DNA of 64,000 bases. Origin: Prunella strophiata (taxonomy: Eukaryota; Chordata; Aves; Passeriformes; Prunellidae). How positions within the stretch are numbered: position 1 is the stretch's first letter; every line of letters starts with the position of its first letter. The notes under the pieces are model-generated. The model had not been told where the DNA came from, searched no databases, and worked only from the letters and a program-made list of their open reading frames with translations. Both the position numbers and the translations under genes were made by a program. The stretch spans positions 124,001-188,000 of the forward strand of contig JAZBQD010000028.1 of assembly GCA_036583965.1 (NCBI GenBank). Reading direction: 5' to 3'. Positions 39,029-51,540 of this stretch are shown here, piece after piece.

Positions 39029-39571
39029 CTAACAAAAAATGCCGTAATTTATTCTCCATGCACCTGCAGTATATTTTTTTTTCACCTTGCCATAAAATCT
39101 GCCTAATTTTTTTTGACCCTTTTTTTTTTTGGTTTGTTTTTTTTTGTTGTTGTTGTTCTTTTGTTTTGTTTTGTTTTGTTTTTTCCCTACTAATTGTGCT
39201 TTCTTTTCGGACACTCTAAGTCCTTTTTCAGCAAGAAAATTAAGCAGTTTTATAGTAGCTTCTTTTACCACCTTTTCATGTTCCCCAGATAAAAGCAAAT
39301 TATTCACATATTGCAACAACCTAACTCCTGAGGGCGGAGTAAACTCTCTTAATATTTTCTGTAAAGCTTGTCCAAACAAAACTGGCGACTCAATGTATCC
39401 CTGCGGAAGTACTGACCATGTCAATTGTTGCTTTACTATTTTTCCTCCTTCCTCCTGTTCCCACTCAAAGGCAAAATACTTTTTCCTATCTTCTGTAATC
39501 GGACACCCCCAGAAAGCATCTTTCACATCCAGTACTGAATAATACTGATGTGAAGAAGGGATTTGATTCAT
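39029..39571 (-). pseudogene. Reverse transcriptase core remnant with YVNN in place of YVDD
   Basis: Reverse transcriptase copies viral RNA to DNA. The open segment shows motif A (YSVLDVKDAFWGCPI), the FAFEW block and the LPQGYIESP block. The catalytic motif reads Tyr-Val-Asn-Asn at 39299-39310 instead of Tyr-Val-Asp-Asp, so both metal-binding acids are lost. Downstream the frame runs into an A-rich tract (plus-strand T-rich, 39119-39183) that replaces the normal thumb sequence. The change would abolish polymerase activity. Whether it arose after insertion or was copied from a defective master cannot be told from one locus. Confidence 0.85.
39119..39183. repeat. T-rich/GTTTT low-complexity tract inside the class I ERV
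   Basis: Runs of T, TTG and GTTTT units (A-rich in the ERV sense) sit within the RT region and create a long Lys/Asn-rich reading frame on the minus strand. They look like an inserted, expanded tail or microsatellite. The Phe/Leu/Cys-rich 137-codon frame at 39129-39542 on the plus strand is its antisense shadow. Confidence 0.8.
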
Positions 39572-40260
39572 GTATAGGGATCCAGAAATGTGGGATGCCT
39601 TGGTTTGACAATTTTATTTATTTTATTTATTATTCTTAAGTCCTGTGCTATTGTGAAGGTTCCATCTGGTTTCTTAACCAGCAGGATAGAGGTGTTACAG
39701 GGAGACATACAGGGCTCCCTTTAGCAGGGACTCAATGACAGGTTGTAACCCTTTCTTTCCCTCCTTGGAAAGAGGGTACTGCTTTTTAGACACCACTTGT
39801 CTCGGTTTTGGTTTTTTTTCAAAGTAATTTGGAGAGGCTCTATGCCTAGTTTTCCATATTTCCCTGGGGCTGCCCACATTTCCGGATTTATTTCAGCATA
39901 AGACTTTTTGGACATTTTACACAAAGATATCACAGTGTTGGACTCCGTCATTTTTACAACACTAATTTGCATTCCCAATTTAGCCACTAAATTTCTTTCC
40001 AGTAAATTACATTCACAATTAGAATACAGGAATACAACAAACAGGAATACAGGAATTCATGCATTTCAAACCTGTCTTCCACATCTATTAATAGGGGTTG
40101 AATAAAATGCACTCATTCATACTTCCCACTCACTCATTGAATAATCAATAATCTTTTTGACAATTCCCCCCCCTTAAGTATAAAATTCAAGGTGGATCAA
40201 GAGGCCCCTGTGTCTATCAGAAAACACACCTCCTCTCGATCTGGACCCACTGCCTTTATA
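39572..40260 (-). pseudogene. Protease and RT N-terminus remnant (class I ERV)
   Basis: Aspartic protease matures retroviral polyproteins. The active-site run LIDTGAS is readable on the minus strand, with DTG at 40206-40214. It is followed at once by an in-frame TGA at 40197-40199. Further down, at 39695-39987, fragments in two frames (WAAPGKYGKL, KKQYPLSKEGKKGLQPV) look like the linker and RT fingers. They continue toward an ILLVKKPDGTF-type block near 39650-39690. Stops and frame changes are frequent. No gag can be recognised upstream of about 40430. Confidence 0.7.
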
Positions 40261-40430
40261 CCCTCTTTATACCCTCTTAAAGTTTTGAACCTACTTTACC
40301 TATCTCCTAATTCTATCTCACAGCAAGAAGCGAGTATATTAGTGATAATCCAGCACCAAACTCGCCACATTCTTAGGTGCATTAGCCAGAAAAATCTCAA
40401 AATTATAGAAATCTTAAATTAGCAAACCAA

Positions 40431-42636
40431 AAACCACTACAGCATCTTTAACCTCCAAATATTGATTGGAGATTTTTTTTTTTAAAAGTGATAAACTGAA
40501 CTTATTTTTAAGTAAAATAAGCACCTGAAATTTAACAGTGTTGTGTACATATTGTCATTACTTTTAGTAAGAAGCCAAACTGAATGAATTGGGTGATGTA
40601 TTGGACAACTTTATCTGGATTGTGATCCTTTTGTGCTCAGTTTAATACAAAAGTATGGGGTCGATTCATCCCTGTGGTTGAGTAATTGCAGAATGGACAA
40701 GGAGACTCTACCCAGAATCAAAAGCAATGCAAGTCTGATTAAGTCATCTACATCTAAAATTACATCTCTGCAAACCTCTTTTAAAACTGAAAAGCAAAAC
40801 AAAAGCAATGTGGATTGCTATGCAGAATGCATCTTTGGAAGTTATGCCATTTAGCTGTAATTCCAAGAAATACTATTTGGAAGTCAAAATTGAACTACAA
40901 AAAGTAAATCACAGAGCAAACTCAGGCACAAATCATTTGCATATAAAAGTTATCTCACAAGTTAATAAATGCACACACATTGTGTAAAGACAGGGATTAA
41001 ACTAGAAATCCCTTAGCAGGAAGGGTCTGGCTTTCTAGCAAGTCTTGAAGTTTTAATGCAGAACAGATAAAGAGGAGGTTTTTATTAGGAAAAGTAACAA
41101 CATGGAAGTGTTTCCCTGGGGAAGGCATTGTGGCCTAGCAGCTGCCACCACCTATCAACCTCCAGGTGACTACTGTTATTTGGGTGCTGGACATACCCAG
41201 CATTGCTCCATCATGCATCAGCACAAGCAATTCCCTTTGCACAGCCGTGTGCCCCACGGAAGGAATTGCTTCCCAAATAAGGAATTAGAAAACAAGGATG
41301 GCAAAACACAACCTATCATTGCCTTCTTTCCATCACGATTAAGTAAACTGAAAATCATATTCCCACTGATAGCAAAATTTTGATGACTGCAGTTGAGACT
41401 GATGAGAGGAATTAAATGCAGAGATATTCTTTGGTGTGCTTGGCTTCAAAGGCACCACTTCATTTTAAGCACCAGGGATTGCCAATTGCTTCTTCTTGAG
41501 GCACTCTGTCTTCCTGCCTTCCACAGCACTGGAGGGAGAGTTCACCTTGCACAGAGTTCTCGCAACATATTTTAAAGAGTCAGTAATCCCTACTGGCCCA
41601 CATCTTTCAGTTCACTGTCTCAGGAAATTCTGCATACTATAAAAGCATCATGGATTGTGACAGAACAACTCAGCATTGCTTCTTGTCTCTCTCCCTTTGA
41701 CAACTTGGCTCATACTATTTCCCTGACCTGATTGCTTCTTCTTGTAGCAGCTAAGTATCCCCAAAAGCAAATGACATTTTATACCTCCTATGTTTCCACC
41801 AGGCAGGGAAATATGAGCTGCAAAGGAAAATAACACCAATACCAAATGTCAAATGGGACAGAAAGCTAAATGAAATTATAGGATCAGTCAGCATCACAGC
41901 CTGGTCTGTGGGATCTGCTTCCATCCATCAGCCCTGGCAGCAGAGATCAGGTTGTCCTCTTTTCTTTGCAGCAACAGTTCACCATTTGCCCCAACTGATC
42001 AAGTTCCACCATGAATGCTACCTATGTTTCTGGAACAATTTACCCTTTTAAAAACACCCTTGCAGCAGCATATATTCTGCCTTTACCCCCAGTATTCACT
42101 GCAAACTGTGAGAAAGGCTGTCACACTGAAGAGGTGGGGAAACCGCTCTCCCTGGAATTCAAGTGCAGCGGTTGAGAATAATGTACAAATGGCTATTTTT
42201 TTTATCTGGAACATGTAAAGTCTTAAGTTCTTGCCAACTTCATTCCAGCAGTTATGGATTCATTTCTTGTCATTTGCTGTGCTCTTTTGCAATTTCTGAC
42301 AGAGAAATTATGTATTTGAAATGGAATGCCTCATGTATTCTGTAGATTACCATTGAGAGCAGCACTGCTTTGACCTTTTCAGTAGCTGTAATTTCATTTA
42401 CTGCCAGGGCTATTTAGGTTGTTCTCTTCTGTCTCAGGTTCTCTAAACTGCAGGTAATAGACAACAATGGCCAACCAGCCAAACAACAGAACCCAATATT
42501 TAAAATTAAGTCTCAAAGTATAATAAAAAAGATGATTGCACCTCACAACAGGAACCCTGTGTTGAAATGAAGTTTCACCCCAGCATTGTAGTTGATTCTG
42601 AACACTGTGACTGGTACCAGGTGAATCCATTCATCC
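40431..42636. other. Unique DNA, no gene seen
   Basis: No exon, RNA gene or repeat family recognised. A moderately GC-richer patch at 41100-41300 contains a 93-codon plus-strand frame (41102-41383) without domain features. Confidence 0.5.
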
Positions 42637-42642
42637 AGCTAC

Positions 42643-42960
42643 TGTTACAGCACAGCTGGCCTGTAACTGCAAAGCCAGACACTCAAACTTGACCAGCCTA
42701 GAAGTAAAACAAGAACCCGGGTAAGGTGAGGATAGGCTGGATTCAAACGCAGAGACCTCAGCCAACCCCATTCAATTTGGAATGCAGACACATCACTGGT
42801 CAGAGAGTTGGGCGGTGCAGAGATCCCAACCAACTGGCTGTTCAAACCTGGGAAATTCAAACCCCCTATAAAAGAAGGTTCTGAAATAAAACATGCTGTT
42901 TGTTGCTGACCTTGGGTGAGCCGTGTAGTTTGTGTCTCCAACCAATGACCTCACATAACA
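42643..42960 (+). repeat. Solo LTR with perfect 6-bp target duplication, plus strand
   Basis: The element runs TGTTACAGCAC...CCTCACATAACA over 318 bp. It is flanked by AGCTAC at 42637-42642 and 42961-42966, a perfect 6-bp duplication. It has a TATAAAA box at 42867-42873 and AATAAA at 42885-42890, followed by a short R-U5 containing TGCTGTTTGTTGCTGACC. The polyadenylation signal so close to the TATA box, the short length and the 6-bp duplication fit a class II (alpha/beta-like) avian ERV. No interior sequence remains. Confidence 0.92.
42867..42890 (+). promoter_or_regulatory. LTR TATA box and polyadenylation signal
   Basis: TATAAAA (42867-42873) and AATAAA (42885-42890) lie 11 bases apart inside the solo LTR at 42643-42960. 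The expected transcription start is about 25-30 bases after the TATA box, near 42895. The poly(A) signal would then sit just upstream of the cap site, as in some short class II LTRs. Confidence 0.75.
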
Positions 42961-42966
42961 AGCTAC

Positions 42967-45900
42967 AACTAAACCCATTCCAGCTAAACAGCTGAAACAC
43001 TGTCATCCTCCACTCTGCAATAGTAAAATGTTTCTAGGAAGAGTCACAACTTTGTCTCTTCTTGGGTTTAGGATCTTTCCCTGTTTCAACTGACTCACAA
43101 TAGAATCTGTCTGTAGTACTGACTGAATCTCTTACAGAGCAGTTAAGTTTATATTAAGACAGGAGAAATGCCTTGATATAAAGAAAAGAAAACAAAACCA
43201 AACCAAAACAAAAAACCCAACAAAAAACCAAACAAACAAGCAAAAAAAAAAAAAAAAAAAAAAAAAACAACCAAAAAACAAAACAAAGCCCCAAAAGATG
43301 AAATACCCAAAACCATAAATACTGCCTAAATAGATGTATTTAAGAAAATTAATGAACCTGAAGATAGACAAGTATAGACCCATTATTTGTGATCTGTTCT
43401 TTAGATTGCTGATAGTTTTAAAATAGATTTCTTATTAAAAACAGTATCTTTGGTATTTCTGGAGTATTAGCTTTGCCCTTCCTTTCCATTGAATACATTA
43501 TTTTACCTTTTCACCTTTAAGCACATTATTAACTCTATCATTCTCTCTCCATTCTCTGTAAAATTTGTAACAGTAACGCAGTTGTATAAGACAAGAACAC
43601 AATTTCTTACATTGTAAATGCATGCATATTTATTCATACTATGTACCGCAGCAGTTGCTCATTTATTATTTTAGAAAATAACTATTCTTTCTATGTAAGA
43701 TAAAGGCCCAAAAGATAGCGTAAAACTTCCTTACTCTCTAGACAGCAGCTGCTTGATTTAGTACATCTGCATTTAGAAATACTAAATTGAACACAGGCAG
43801 TTCAATGCCTTCAGTTCCTATTTTACCTTTGAAGTAAGGCTCAATACATCACTTCCCTATGGAATAAGGAAAGGTATAATATGAGAATAACTTGGAAAAT
43901 ATATTTATTTAATAATGTTCACTCTTTCTGTGGAACATAGCTCAAATAAGTCATTACACCTTGTCTTCATTTCTTGTACCATTTACATCTGGTGTGATTT
44001 TACAGCTCTTCTCTTTACTGTCCCTGTACTGTCAGCACCTCTGTAGGACAAATACACAAGTGCTTTGCAGATAGTGCAGAAGATGGTAAAGAGGGGCCTT
44101 GAGCCAGACAGGAAGTGCCTCTAGATGGGAGTTAGATGAAGCAATAAGCACAGCAAGAGAAAGAAGAAGGGGAACACTCAAAACTGACCAAGCCAGGATA
44201 TCTATTTGTAAGCAGATGACAGAGAATATGAAAGGAATTGAAGCATTGAAAACCTTTTCTATTAATTCCTAAGTGTATCGAAGCATTCTCTGCATTTACC
44301 ACAAGTAATCCCTTTAGCCACAGTCCTGTCATAATCACTACTTCCCACAGAGGTAAAGAGAAAAATGGGAAGTAACTATTTTAATTTTCAGCACTGAAAA
44401 AAGCACTCGATCTTCTGACAAGCAGATAGGTTGCAACGACTCCCCTGTCACATGTACAGTTATTTCTTGGTAACTTTCTGTTTGCTTATTCAATAGAATT
44501 ATTTATTGCTGATAGAGGTTCATTGGGAGTTCTTGGAACACACTGCAGATTTGTGCTAGACTGCCCTACAGAAAAAGTGCTCTTGGAGTCATCCAATTCA
44601 TGTGCTTAATGAGGCTGTGGTAAATAAGGGGAGAGGAAAGGAGCCAGAATTTTTTGCAGTTGGCAAGTGGATTTTTATGTTTGTGCTTTTGTGGGGTTTG
44701 CGCTTGTTGGACTTTTTTCAACATTTGCTGAAACTTTCCAGAACATGCCAATGCTTGTAGCATTTTTCTCAAAGTACAGCTTTGGGTTTGAGCCCTGCAT
44801 AGCTTTTACTTTTCTCTGTTAATGCAGGCTGTCCCATAGGCCGATCATGTGGTCACCTAGAGCACAGATAGGAAGAACAATCATTCCTATTGTGAAGAAT
44901 CTGTATTGGGCTTTTTATTTTAGAAATTTGGAAACAAAGATTTTATGTAATCTTACTGGTATTGCATAGTAAGATAATTGAGAAAGTCTATTAATTTTAA
45001 TTAATAATTCAGGGCAATACTTGTATCATCTGTGGTTTTTTCCAGACAAGAAACTACACCTCAGTCATGCACCTCCTGGAACAGCCCTCAGAGCACTCCT
45101 GAACATAAAGTGGCAATGGGTGAACTGTCTCCATGACCACTGCTGTGATGAAGCACAGACACCGTGCAGCAAACCCAGTCCTGGATGTAGCATCTGTCAG
45201 TTATCTGAGGTATAAACTGACTTAACCCAGCTCCACCTCTCTGTCTTTAGTCTCTTGTATTAGTTGGCTAAAACACTAACATGAACTCTTCCTGGTTTTA
45301 TCCTATTAACAGGTCTCTGTACTGGAACTTGTTTTCACCACCTAATGCAGAGCTGAGATCCTGATTGCATCAGGAACCAGCTAAATGTTTACCCCAAACT
45401 GCAGTGGGGAAGGAATACCAGTGAGATAGCCAAATGATGAAAAGGTTTTACTTCTAGGTGAAGTCCAGACAAGAATAATATGATCTTCTATAATTAGAAT
45501 GTCTGCATGTTTCTTCTGTGATCCAAACATTCTTTGTAGCTCTCCTGAGACTGATCTATCTTCTCAAGAGCAGTCTAAGTGCTACGCTTGGACTTACATA
45601 AAATATATTTAAATTGTAAAAAGTGTTACCTCATATTTTTCACTGGCTGTGTTCTGTGATGCTTAAGCATCTCTGCTGCCACTTGCACTGTTCACACCAA
45701 GTTACTTGTTTCCCTCCTAGCAATCAGATACTGCTTTGAAGGGTGAGCCACAATGATGACAGTGCCTCCAGGAGAGCTCTGCAAGAGCTTCTGGTGCTCA
45801 CACTGGAACATTGAGAGTTAGATTGGTTAGATTGGAGTTGAACAGCCAAACTAAAGTTAACATCCTCAAAGCAATGTCAAAAACCTGAATACTAATTTGT

Positions 45901-47689
45901 TTTCAGACACCAAGAGCCTCAGATGTAAATTATGTCAACTGAAGTCACAAAAGTTCACCAGTTCAGGAAACTGGGTTCAGCTTCTTATTAGCCAGTGAGT
46001 AACAGATTAATGTATTAAGGTGACAGAAACAGGTCTTAGTAAAACCATTAGCAAATAACAAATTAACCTGCTTTCCTAGGATATGATGTGAATTACTCCG
46101 TGCTGGCCATCAAGTACCCAAACTCTATTTAATGATGTGACTGTAGGCAACACAGAAGCTGGGTATAGATGTGACCTGGCGTATAAAACTGGGGAGAAGT
46201 TAGTGTGTCCTGCACATTGATTTTCTGAACTGGAAAACTAGATTAGAGGGGAAAAAAAACAAACAAACAAACAACAACAAAACCCCTCCTTTATTAGTTA
46301 CCAAGAAGTCTTGAAAAACTCTCTCTTTTAAATGGATGTAAAGGAAACTTTGGGCTACATATGTCTCCCAAGAACTACAGCTATCTTGACAAAACCGTAC
46401 ACAGTTTTACTTTAAAGCCATATAAAAAATCATATGGCCTATTTCTGTGGAAAAGAGTGTGTAAAGAAAGAAAAGAATGAACTTTCATTTGCCACACCAG
46501 TTCGAGTTACCATATTAACTAATAAAACAACAATTCAGATTGCAAAGAGCAAGATTTCAAAATTCTTCTCTCATTTTTGTCTAAAGTAATCTTGAGTGGA
46601 AAAGGAAGGATCTGTCAGTAAATAGACTGTGATGTGCCAAGCTATGGGGAAAATAAACAAAGAAGTAACATTAGATATTTTTGAAATGTGTCAGTTCAGA
46701 GAAGGAGTAGCATGATTTGCTCTGCCATGGTAAGATGTGACATCTGTGAGAATGGCATGTTCCCAAAGACAACTAATACCCATCAGAACAAGAAAACCAG
46801 GTTTTGAGATGGTTATAATACTCCCAAATGTCCCAAGCATCCCATCTGCTATACCAGAAGTCATATACTTCACAGGATGTTGAGTCCCCTTGGGGATTCA
46901 TACCAGTGTTCCTGTTGCTATTTCTGTAAATATTTACCTGTGTTATTTATGGGGACAGAGCTGCCAAAAATATATGCAACATTGTGTCATTATAAACACA
47001 GAAAATTAAAAAATCAGCAACAAGCCCTTTTCTACCTTTCTAAAAATCAGCAAGTTACATCAGAATCTGAGCATCCTGAACTGCTGTCCCTGGGAGAGGA
47101 AACTACAGCAGCCTCTTCTCAGTGCATTCCAAGCACGGATGACTCTACAGAGGAGGGGCAGCAATGTTGGCAAGCTGCAATCATCAGTTCCCTGTTTTCA
47201 AGGTGATAGAGGGCAAAAATCGGAAAAAACTTCTGCTTTTTCCTCAAATACTGCAATAATCCTTGAAGACGTGGATAGACTCCAGGTCTGAAGTAGGATA
47301 TCTCTCTGTAGTTGCTACTGTTTTTTTATTTTTTACCAGAAGATGACGACAGGCACAGCACATAGCACAGTTTTAAGGTAATGAAGATACAGCTCAGGAC
47401 CCAGAATTTTGGGTAGAAATCAGTAATGCTGCAACAGCTGCTGCAGAATGTAGTACAGGATTACTGGGGTTCTGCCAATGAAACTGTTGGATTTGCTCCT
47501 GCCTGTGTGACTGGATTTACTTCCCACAAAACACTACATGTTTCTACAGATGCAGAGGGAATCAGCCTTAGAGCAGAGGGAAAGTGGTGGTGGTGGAGAG
47601 GGAGGAGAGAATGACAAGTTCTTGCAACGTATGAAGTTATTGATGGGTTCTGATAGCACAGCCAAAGGAATTTTTCCCTTTGTCGTAAG
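42967..47689. other. Unique AT-rich DNA with an A-rich tract
   Basis: No exon, RNA gene or transposon recognised in about 4.7 kb. An A/C-rich low-complexity tract lies at 43180-43300, with a pure A run of about 27 near 43241-43267. It generates a Phe-rich antisense frame that is not a gene. A 109-codon plus-strand frame at 46877-47206 has no domain features. Confidence 0.5.
43180..43300. repeat. A-rich / AAACC low-complexity tract
   Basis: The tract consists of AACCAAAA-like units around a pure A run of about 27 bases, seen directly. It could be a decayed retroposon tail or a simple repeat expansion. Confidence 0.85.
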
Positions 47690-48110
47690 TGTCTTGGCTT
47701 GATGCTGGCTGGATGCCAGGCACCCACAAAAAAAGCTTCTTGCTCACCCTCCTCTGAAACTGGACAGAGGAGACAAAATATAATGAAGTGTTCATGGGCT
47801 GAGATAAGAACTGGGAGAAAACACTCATCAATTACCATCAAGGGCAAAAACAGGCCCAGCTTGGAGATATAAAGTGAATTTATTACCAACAAAATCAGAA
47901 CAGGCTAGTGAGAATTAAAATAATCCCTTAAAAGCATCTTTCCCCCCCACCCCCAACAATCCCTCCCTCCTTCCCATTGACAGACAGGGAATGGGGGTTA
48001 TGGTCAGTCCATCACATCTGGTTTTTCTCGCTGCTCAGGGAGAGGAGCCCCTCCCCTGCTGAACTATGCTTCTCACAGAGGCCCACTCCCAAAAACCAGG
48101 CCATACAAAA
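47690..48110 (-). repeat. Probable songbird LTR fragment, minus strand
   Basis: The stretch contains words I recognise from a very common songbird LTR, including GATGCTGGCTGGATGCCAGG, AATTTATTACCAACAAAATC and GGGAATGGGGGTTATGGTCA, in the same order. A poly-C stretch (47941-47955) sits in between, as in the family. Minus orientation is inferred from the AATAAA-type complement near 47876-47886. The ends are not defined and no duplication was found. A 143-codon minus frame at 47461-47892 partly overlaps it and has no domain. Confidence 0.6.
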
Positions 48111-48294
48111 CCAATATAATAAAAAAACCCCGACAAACCAACAAGCTAAATCTTAGGGTCCAAATAAGTGAGAAAACAATTAAGAGCTGTCAATTCACAA
48201 CAGATGCAAGGAATGTGCTGTGTAATGATGTTCACATCCATGTTTTTCCACAGCACGCTACTGCAGAGACAGGAGCAGAAGGTAAAAAAAAAAA

Positions 48295-48331
<37 letters not shown>

Positions 48332-51205
48332 AACCCAAAAAAAAACCAAAAAAAGCCTTTGTTCTATGAAACTTATATTATTTTAAAAAGAAAAATTAAT
48401 ATAGTGTCCACTACACAATTTATTGCGCTTGCCAGCGGAAGTCCCTGTGGACACACATTTGAAAGCACATACTTTTAATAAACATACGTTGGCAGATCAA
48501 TACAAATTAATTTTTTTCTGCATTATGAAATATTAACTTTATAGGTGCAGTTAATGAAGTTTCAAACCCTGCACTTCTTTTGTTGCTGTGTGCAAGACCA
48601 GTTTAAAATGAGCCTCAAAACCTTAACTTAGTCCCCTTTCTGAGGCAGGATTATTTTCCAACAGGGTTATCAAGTTTCTTGCAAACTTGTACACCATCTT
48701 GTCTTTACACCTTATATTCAAATGCTGGTCACAAACACAATTGTTCTGGATTTGGTTTTGAAATAGGGCTATTTTGTAGGATTTCATGTGAAAGCTATTA
48801 AAGTATCAACACACAGATTCCTTTATGCCCTTTATGACCTCAAACATCCTAATTATTTAATTCCTTTTCCCCTCTTGAGCACAGTGAGAAAAAAAAAATG
48901 TTCACAAAGCATCATCCAAATTAACAGTACAAAGCACTACAATGTCCACTTCTGTTAAGAAGCCAACAGTGACCACCTAAAGCTCAAAGCTATATTCTAC
49001 ATTAAAATTGGAAAAACAACAGTCATGCTGTTTTACCTCTGCTGTTGCCAGTAATTCTACTCATCCTTCTCGAGTTTGCTCCTGGATTTACCTGAACCAC
49101 CTCTCTGGAGAAAGGAATTTATCTCTGAGTAGTCTAAATAGCAGAACAGAACAGAGCTGGATATTTGAAGCTGAACTACTGAACAGCAGTACAAGGAAAA
49201 TATGGATATTAGCACAGCTGATAAGGTCTCCCAATCTCCTTGAGTGATATTCATAAGATAAAAAATATTGGTTCATGTCTCTGCACAGAGTTAGGCTGAT
49301 CCTAGAAAAACCATGTAGAAAATAAATTTGCAAAAAGCTTAAATACAGGTCTCTCACAGTGCAGACTTTGCATTCAGACTTGCATTGAATCCCCTGAGAG
49401 GATCCCTTTTTTACTGCAGCACGTTGGACCAGCCACCAGTTGAAGGAGTGACTGCTCCCTCCTGTGGGCTGTGCACCCTCCCTCCTTTCACACTAATATC
49501 GTGTATGCTCACTAGCATGGTACAGAACAAAACCACTGATTCTATCACCCAAAGAAAGCAGGCTGGTAAAACAGGAGAGCTCTAAATACACAGGGACACT
49601 ACCAGGAGTAGTTACTGCACTGCTTAATATTTCTCAGCTTTTTTAGACTGCTCTTTCCTGGTTGCAGGCTTTGAGAAACCCCTGTGTCCCAAGGCAGGCA
49701 GTGGATCTTGCAGTGAGCCTGGCTCTGTGCTGAACACCCACCACATCTGCATCTCCACAGGACAGGGGTTCATCTCGCTGGGCTGGACATGTGCCTGAAC
49801 CCTCATGTTCTTGCTCCCTCTGGGGAAGTTACAGTGGTCTTCAGTGACACACAGTCACTGCAGCACTTGACATTAGCAAAGTACTAATATCCTTTCCACG
49901 CTGTCTCTTTCTCCACAGAGCCCATTAATCTCAAATATTTGTATTGCAATACAGCCAGATGGTTAGAGAGAGGCTCCTTGAAACCTTTACTTTTTAGTGC
50001 TAGATTAGCACATTCTTCCTTGAAAAACTAGTCGGTGACTTTCCTGCACATGTGAATGTGATCTTTATTGGCAGATAATGAGCATTTGACTACTTTCATG
50101 CTGCTGAATCAATAAGTGCACACAGAATTTCAAGTAATTTGAAATTCATTTGGTTGTTTCCATAAAAGTTGCATGAAAACATTCATAACCTTGTTACATA
50201 TCAACTTTACATCTGTCATCTCTCTTATTTTCCCTTTCTTTAATCATCTCTTCTGCTCTTCTCCCAGTTAATCTTTCTTTTGTATTCTTTATTTTTGTTC
50301 CATTCCCTTTTATTCCCCTTGCCTTTTGATCTTGTTGCCGGAGGGCAAGAACTGATAGTGGTGGCACAGAGAAAGCATTCAAGTTTTTGAAAACAGAGGG
50401 TAATGAAGAAATCTCTCACTTACATAATGATAGATTTCATTCATATTCTGGAACATCAGAATGAACACAATTAATTTTTATTTTTTTAATTACAAAGAAA
50501 TAAAAGTTTCCAGTCTTGAATGATTTGGCATAAGTGAAAATATCCTGCCTTTCAAGCAAGAAATGTAACTTTAGCAGTGCTATTTTTGCAGGTCTGAAAA
50601 TTAGGTTGTTAGATAATAAAGAAAGATTATCTTATTATTTACAGAACTGCAATGTGTAAATACTATTTCTTTTCAAAAGTATAATAGAATGAATGTTATT
50701 TGGTGATAAAAACATCAATTAAAATAATGTAAAGCTTCCATTGAGACTCAGTCTTTCATTCATATCGTGTTGTGGACATATGGTCACCATACCAAGTTCT
50801 GATACAGCACAAATTGGTGGGTCAGGCTGGATACACATGGAACTTAACAAGCAAGTACTGTCAGTAACATTACTATTAGAAGAACCACAATTCAGATGTT
50901 ATATACTTAGATAGAAAATGCAGTTTCTTCATGTTGACATTTACAAGGTGTTAAAATGTTATGAAAAGTTATTCTTGTTCTATAGTGGCCTGATACAGCA
51001 CCAAGCAAGCACATTGGGATCAATTAAGTTCTGCTTGACTGCCCAGATTTCTTCAGTTTTTTGTTTGTAGAGCTTGAAAAAAGGTGGTAGAAACTGCAAG
51101 GATCCTTTTGTGTTCATTAGGACAGCTTTTTGTCTCCTTACTTTATGGACTAGCCAGAGCCTTTTAACCTTCTTTTACTCATAAAAGCACAGAAGGAATT
51201 GTGGA
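48111..51205. other. Unique DNA with a poly-A tract, no gene seen
   Basis: Contains an A-rich run at 48284-48354. Otherwise no recognised repeat family or exon. A GC-richer patch lies near 49650-49810. Frames of 60-90 codons are scattered and unconvincing. Confidence 0.5.
48284..48354. repeat. Poly-A tract
   Basis: An A run of about 70 bases interrupted by a few C residues, seen directly. It produces long poly-lysine frames that should not be called genes. Confidence 0.95.
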
Positions 51206-51540
51206 TGTGACAGCCTGGTCAGAGAGCGAGAAAACCAGACATGTTTTCTCATGGCAGACTTTGTGAGACTTTTAGGGAGTTGTAGAGAAATTATGATAGC
51301 TTGTTATTATAAACAACCTGCAGGTGGTGTTTTCCTATTCTCCGTTTTCCTGTTTTTCTCAAAGATTGTTTATAAGAAAGGTGGTTTTGTTAATTAGCCA
51401 GTCAGGTGAAATGTATTGATTGAATGACCAATCTGGTCTGAATGTATTGGAACAGTCTATAAAAAGAGAGAATTTTCATATTAAAGCAACTGCTGTGCAA
51501 ACCAGCCTTCTGGTGGGTCTGTGTCATTTCTTACTCAATA
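51206..51540 (+). repeat. Solo LTR, plus strand
   Basis: The element starts TGTGACAGCCTGGTCAGAG. It contains CCAAT at 51428-51432 and TATAAAAA at 51458-51465, with a U5-like end (CCAGCCTTCTGGTGGGTCTG) running to about 51540. Several blocks, for example GGCAGACTTTGTGAGACTTT and AAACAACCTGCAGGTGGTGT, match a songbird class II LTR family I recognise from memory. No flanking duplication was found, so the right end is approximate. Confidence 0.7.

Larger units (their letters stand above)
35246..40430 (-). mobile_element. Old 5'-truncated class I (gamma-like) endogenous retrovirus
   Basis: Reading on the minus strand, protease, RT, RNase H, integrase and envelope transmembrane remnants follow in retroviral order from about 40260 down to 36034. 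An LTR-like segment ends at 35246. The GPF-VLLTT and GWTHHTRVK signatures of the integrase C-terminus and the RT style are those of class I ERVs. No gag, primer binding site or upstream LTR is seen above 40430, so the 5' part is missing. Frames are broken by stops, indels and a long A-rich tract inside RT. The many lesions mean it is ancient compared with the provirus at 56-62 kb. Confidence 0.85.

Noticed and set aside
39129..39542. 137-codon plus-strand Phe/Cys-rich frame resembling a membrane protein
   Set aside because: It is the antisense of the broken reverse transcriptase and the T-rich tract.
43132..43383. Phe-rich minus-strand frame with apparent membrane segments
   Set aside because: It is a translation of an A/C-rich low-complexity tract; the hydrophobicity is a T-run artefact.
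47461..47892. 143-codon minus-strand open frame
   Set aside because: It runs partly into an LTR-like repeat and has no recognisable domain.
48168..48478. Lys-rich frames (and Phe-rich antisense)
   Set aside because: They are translations of a poly-A tract.
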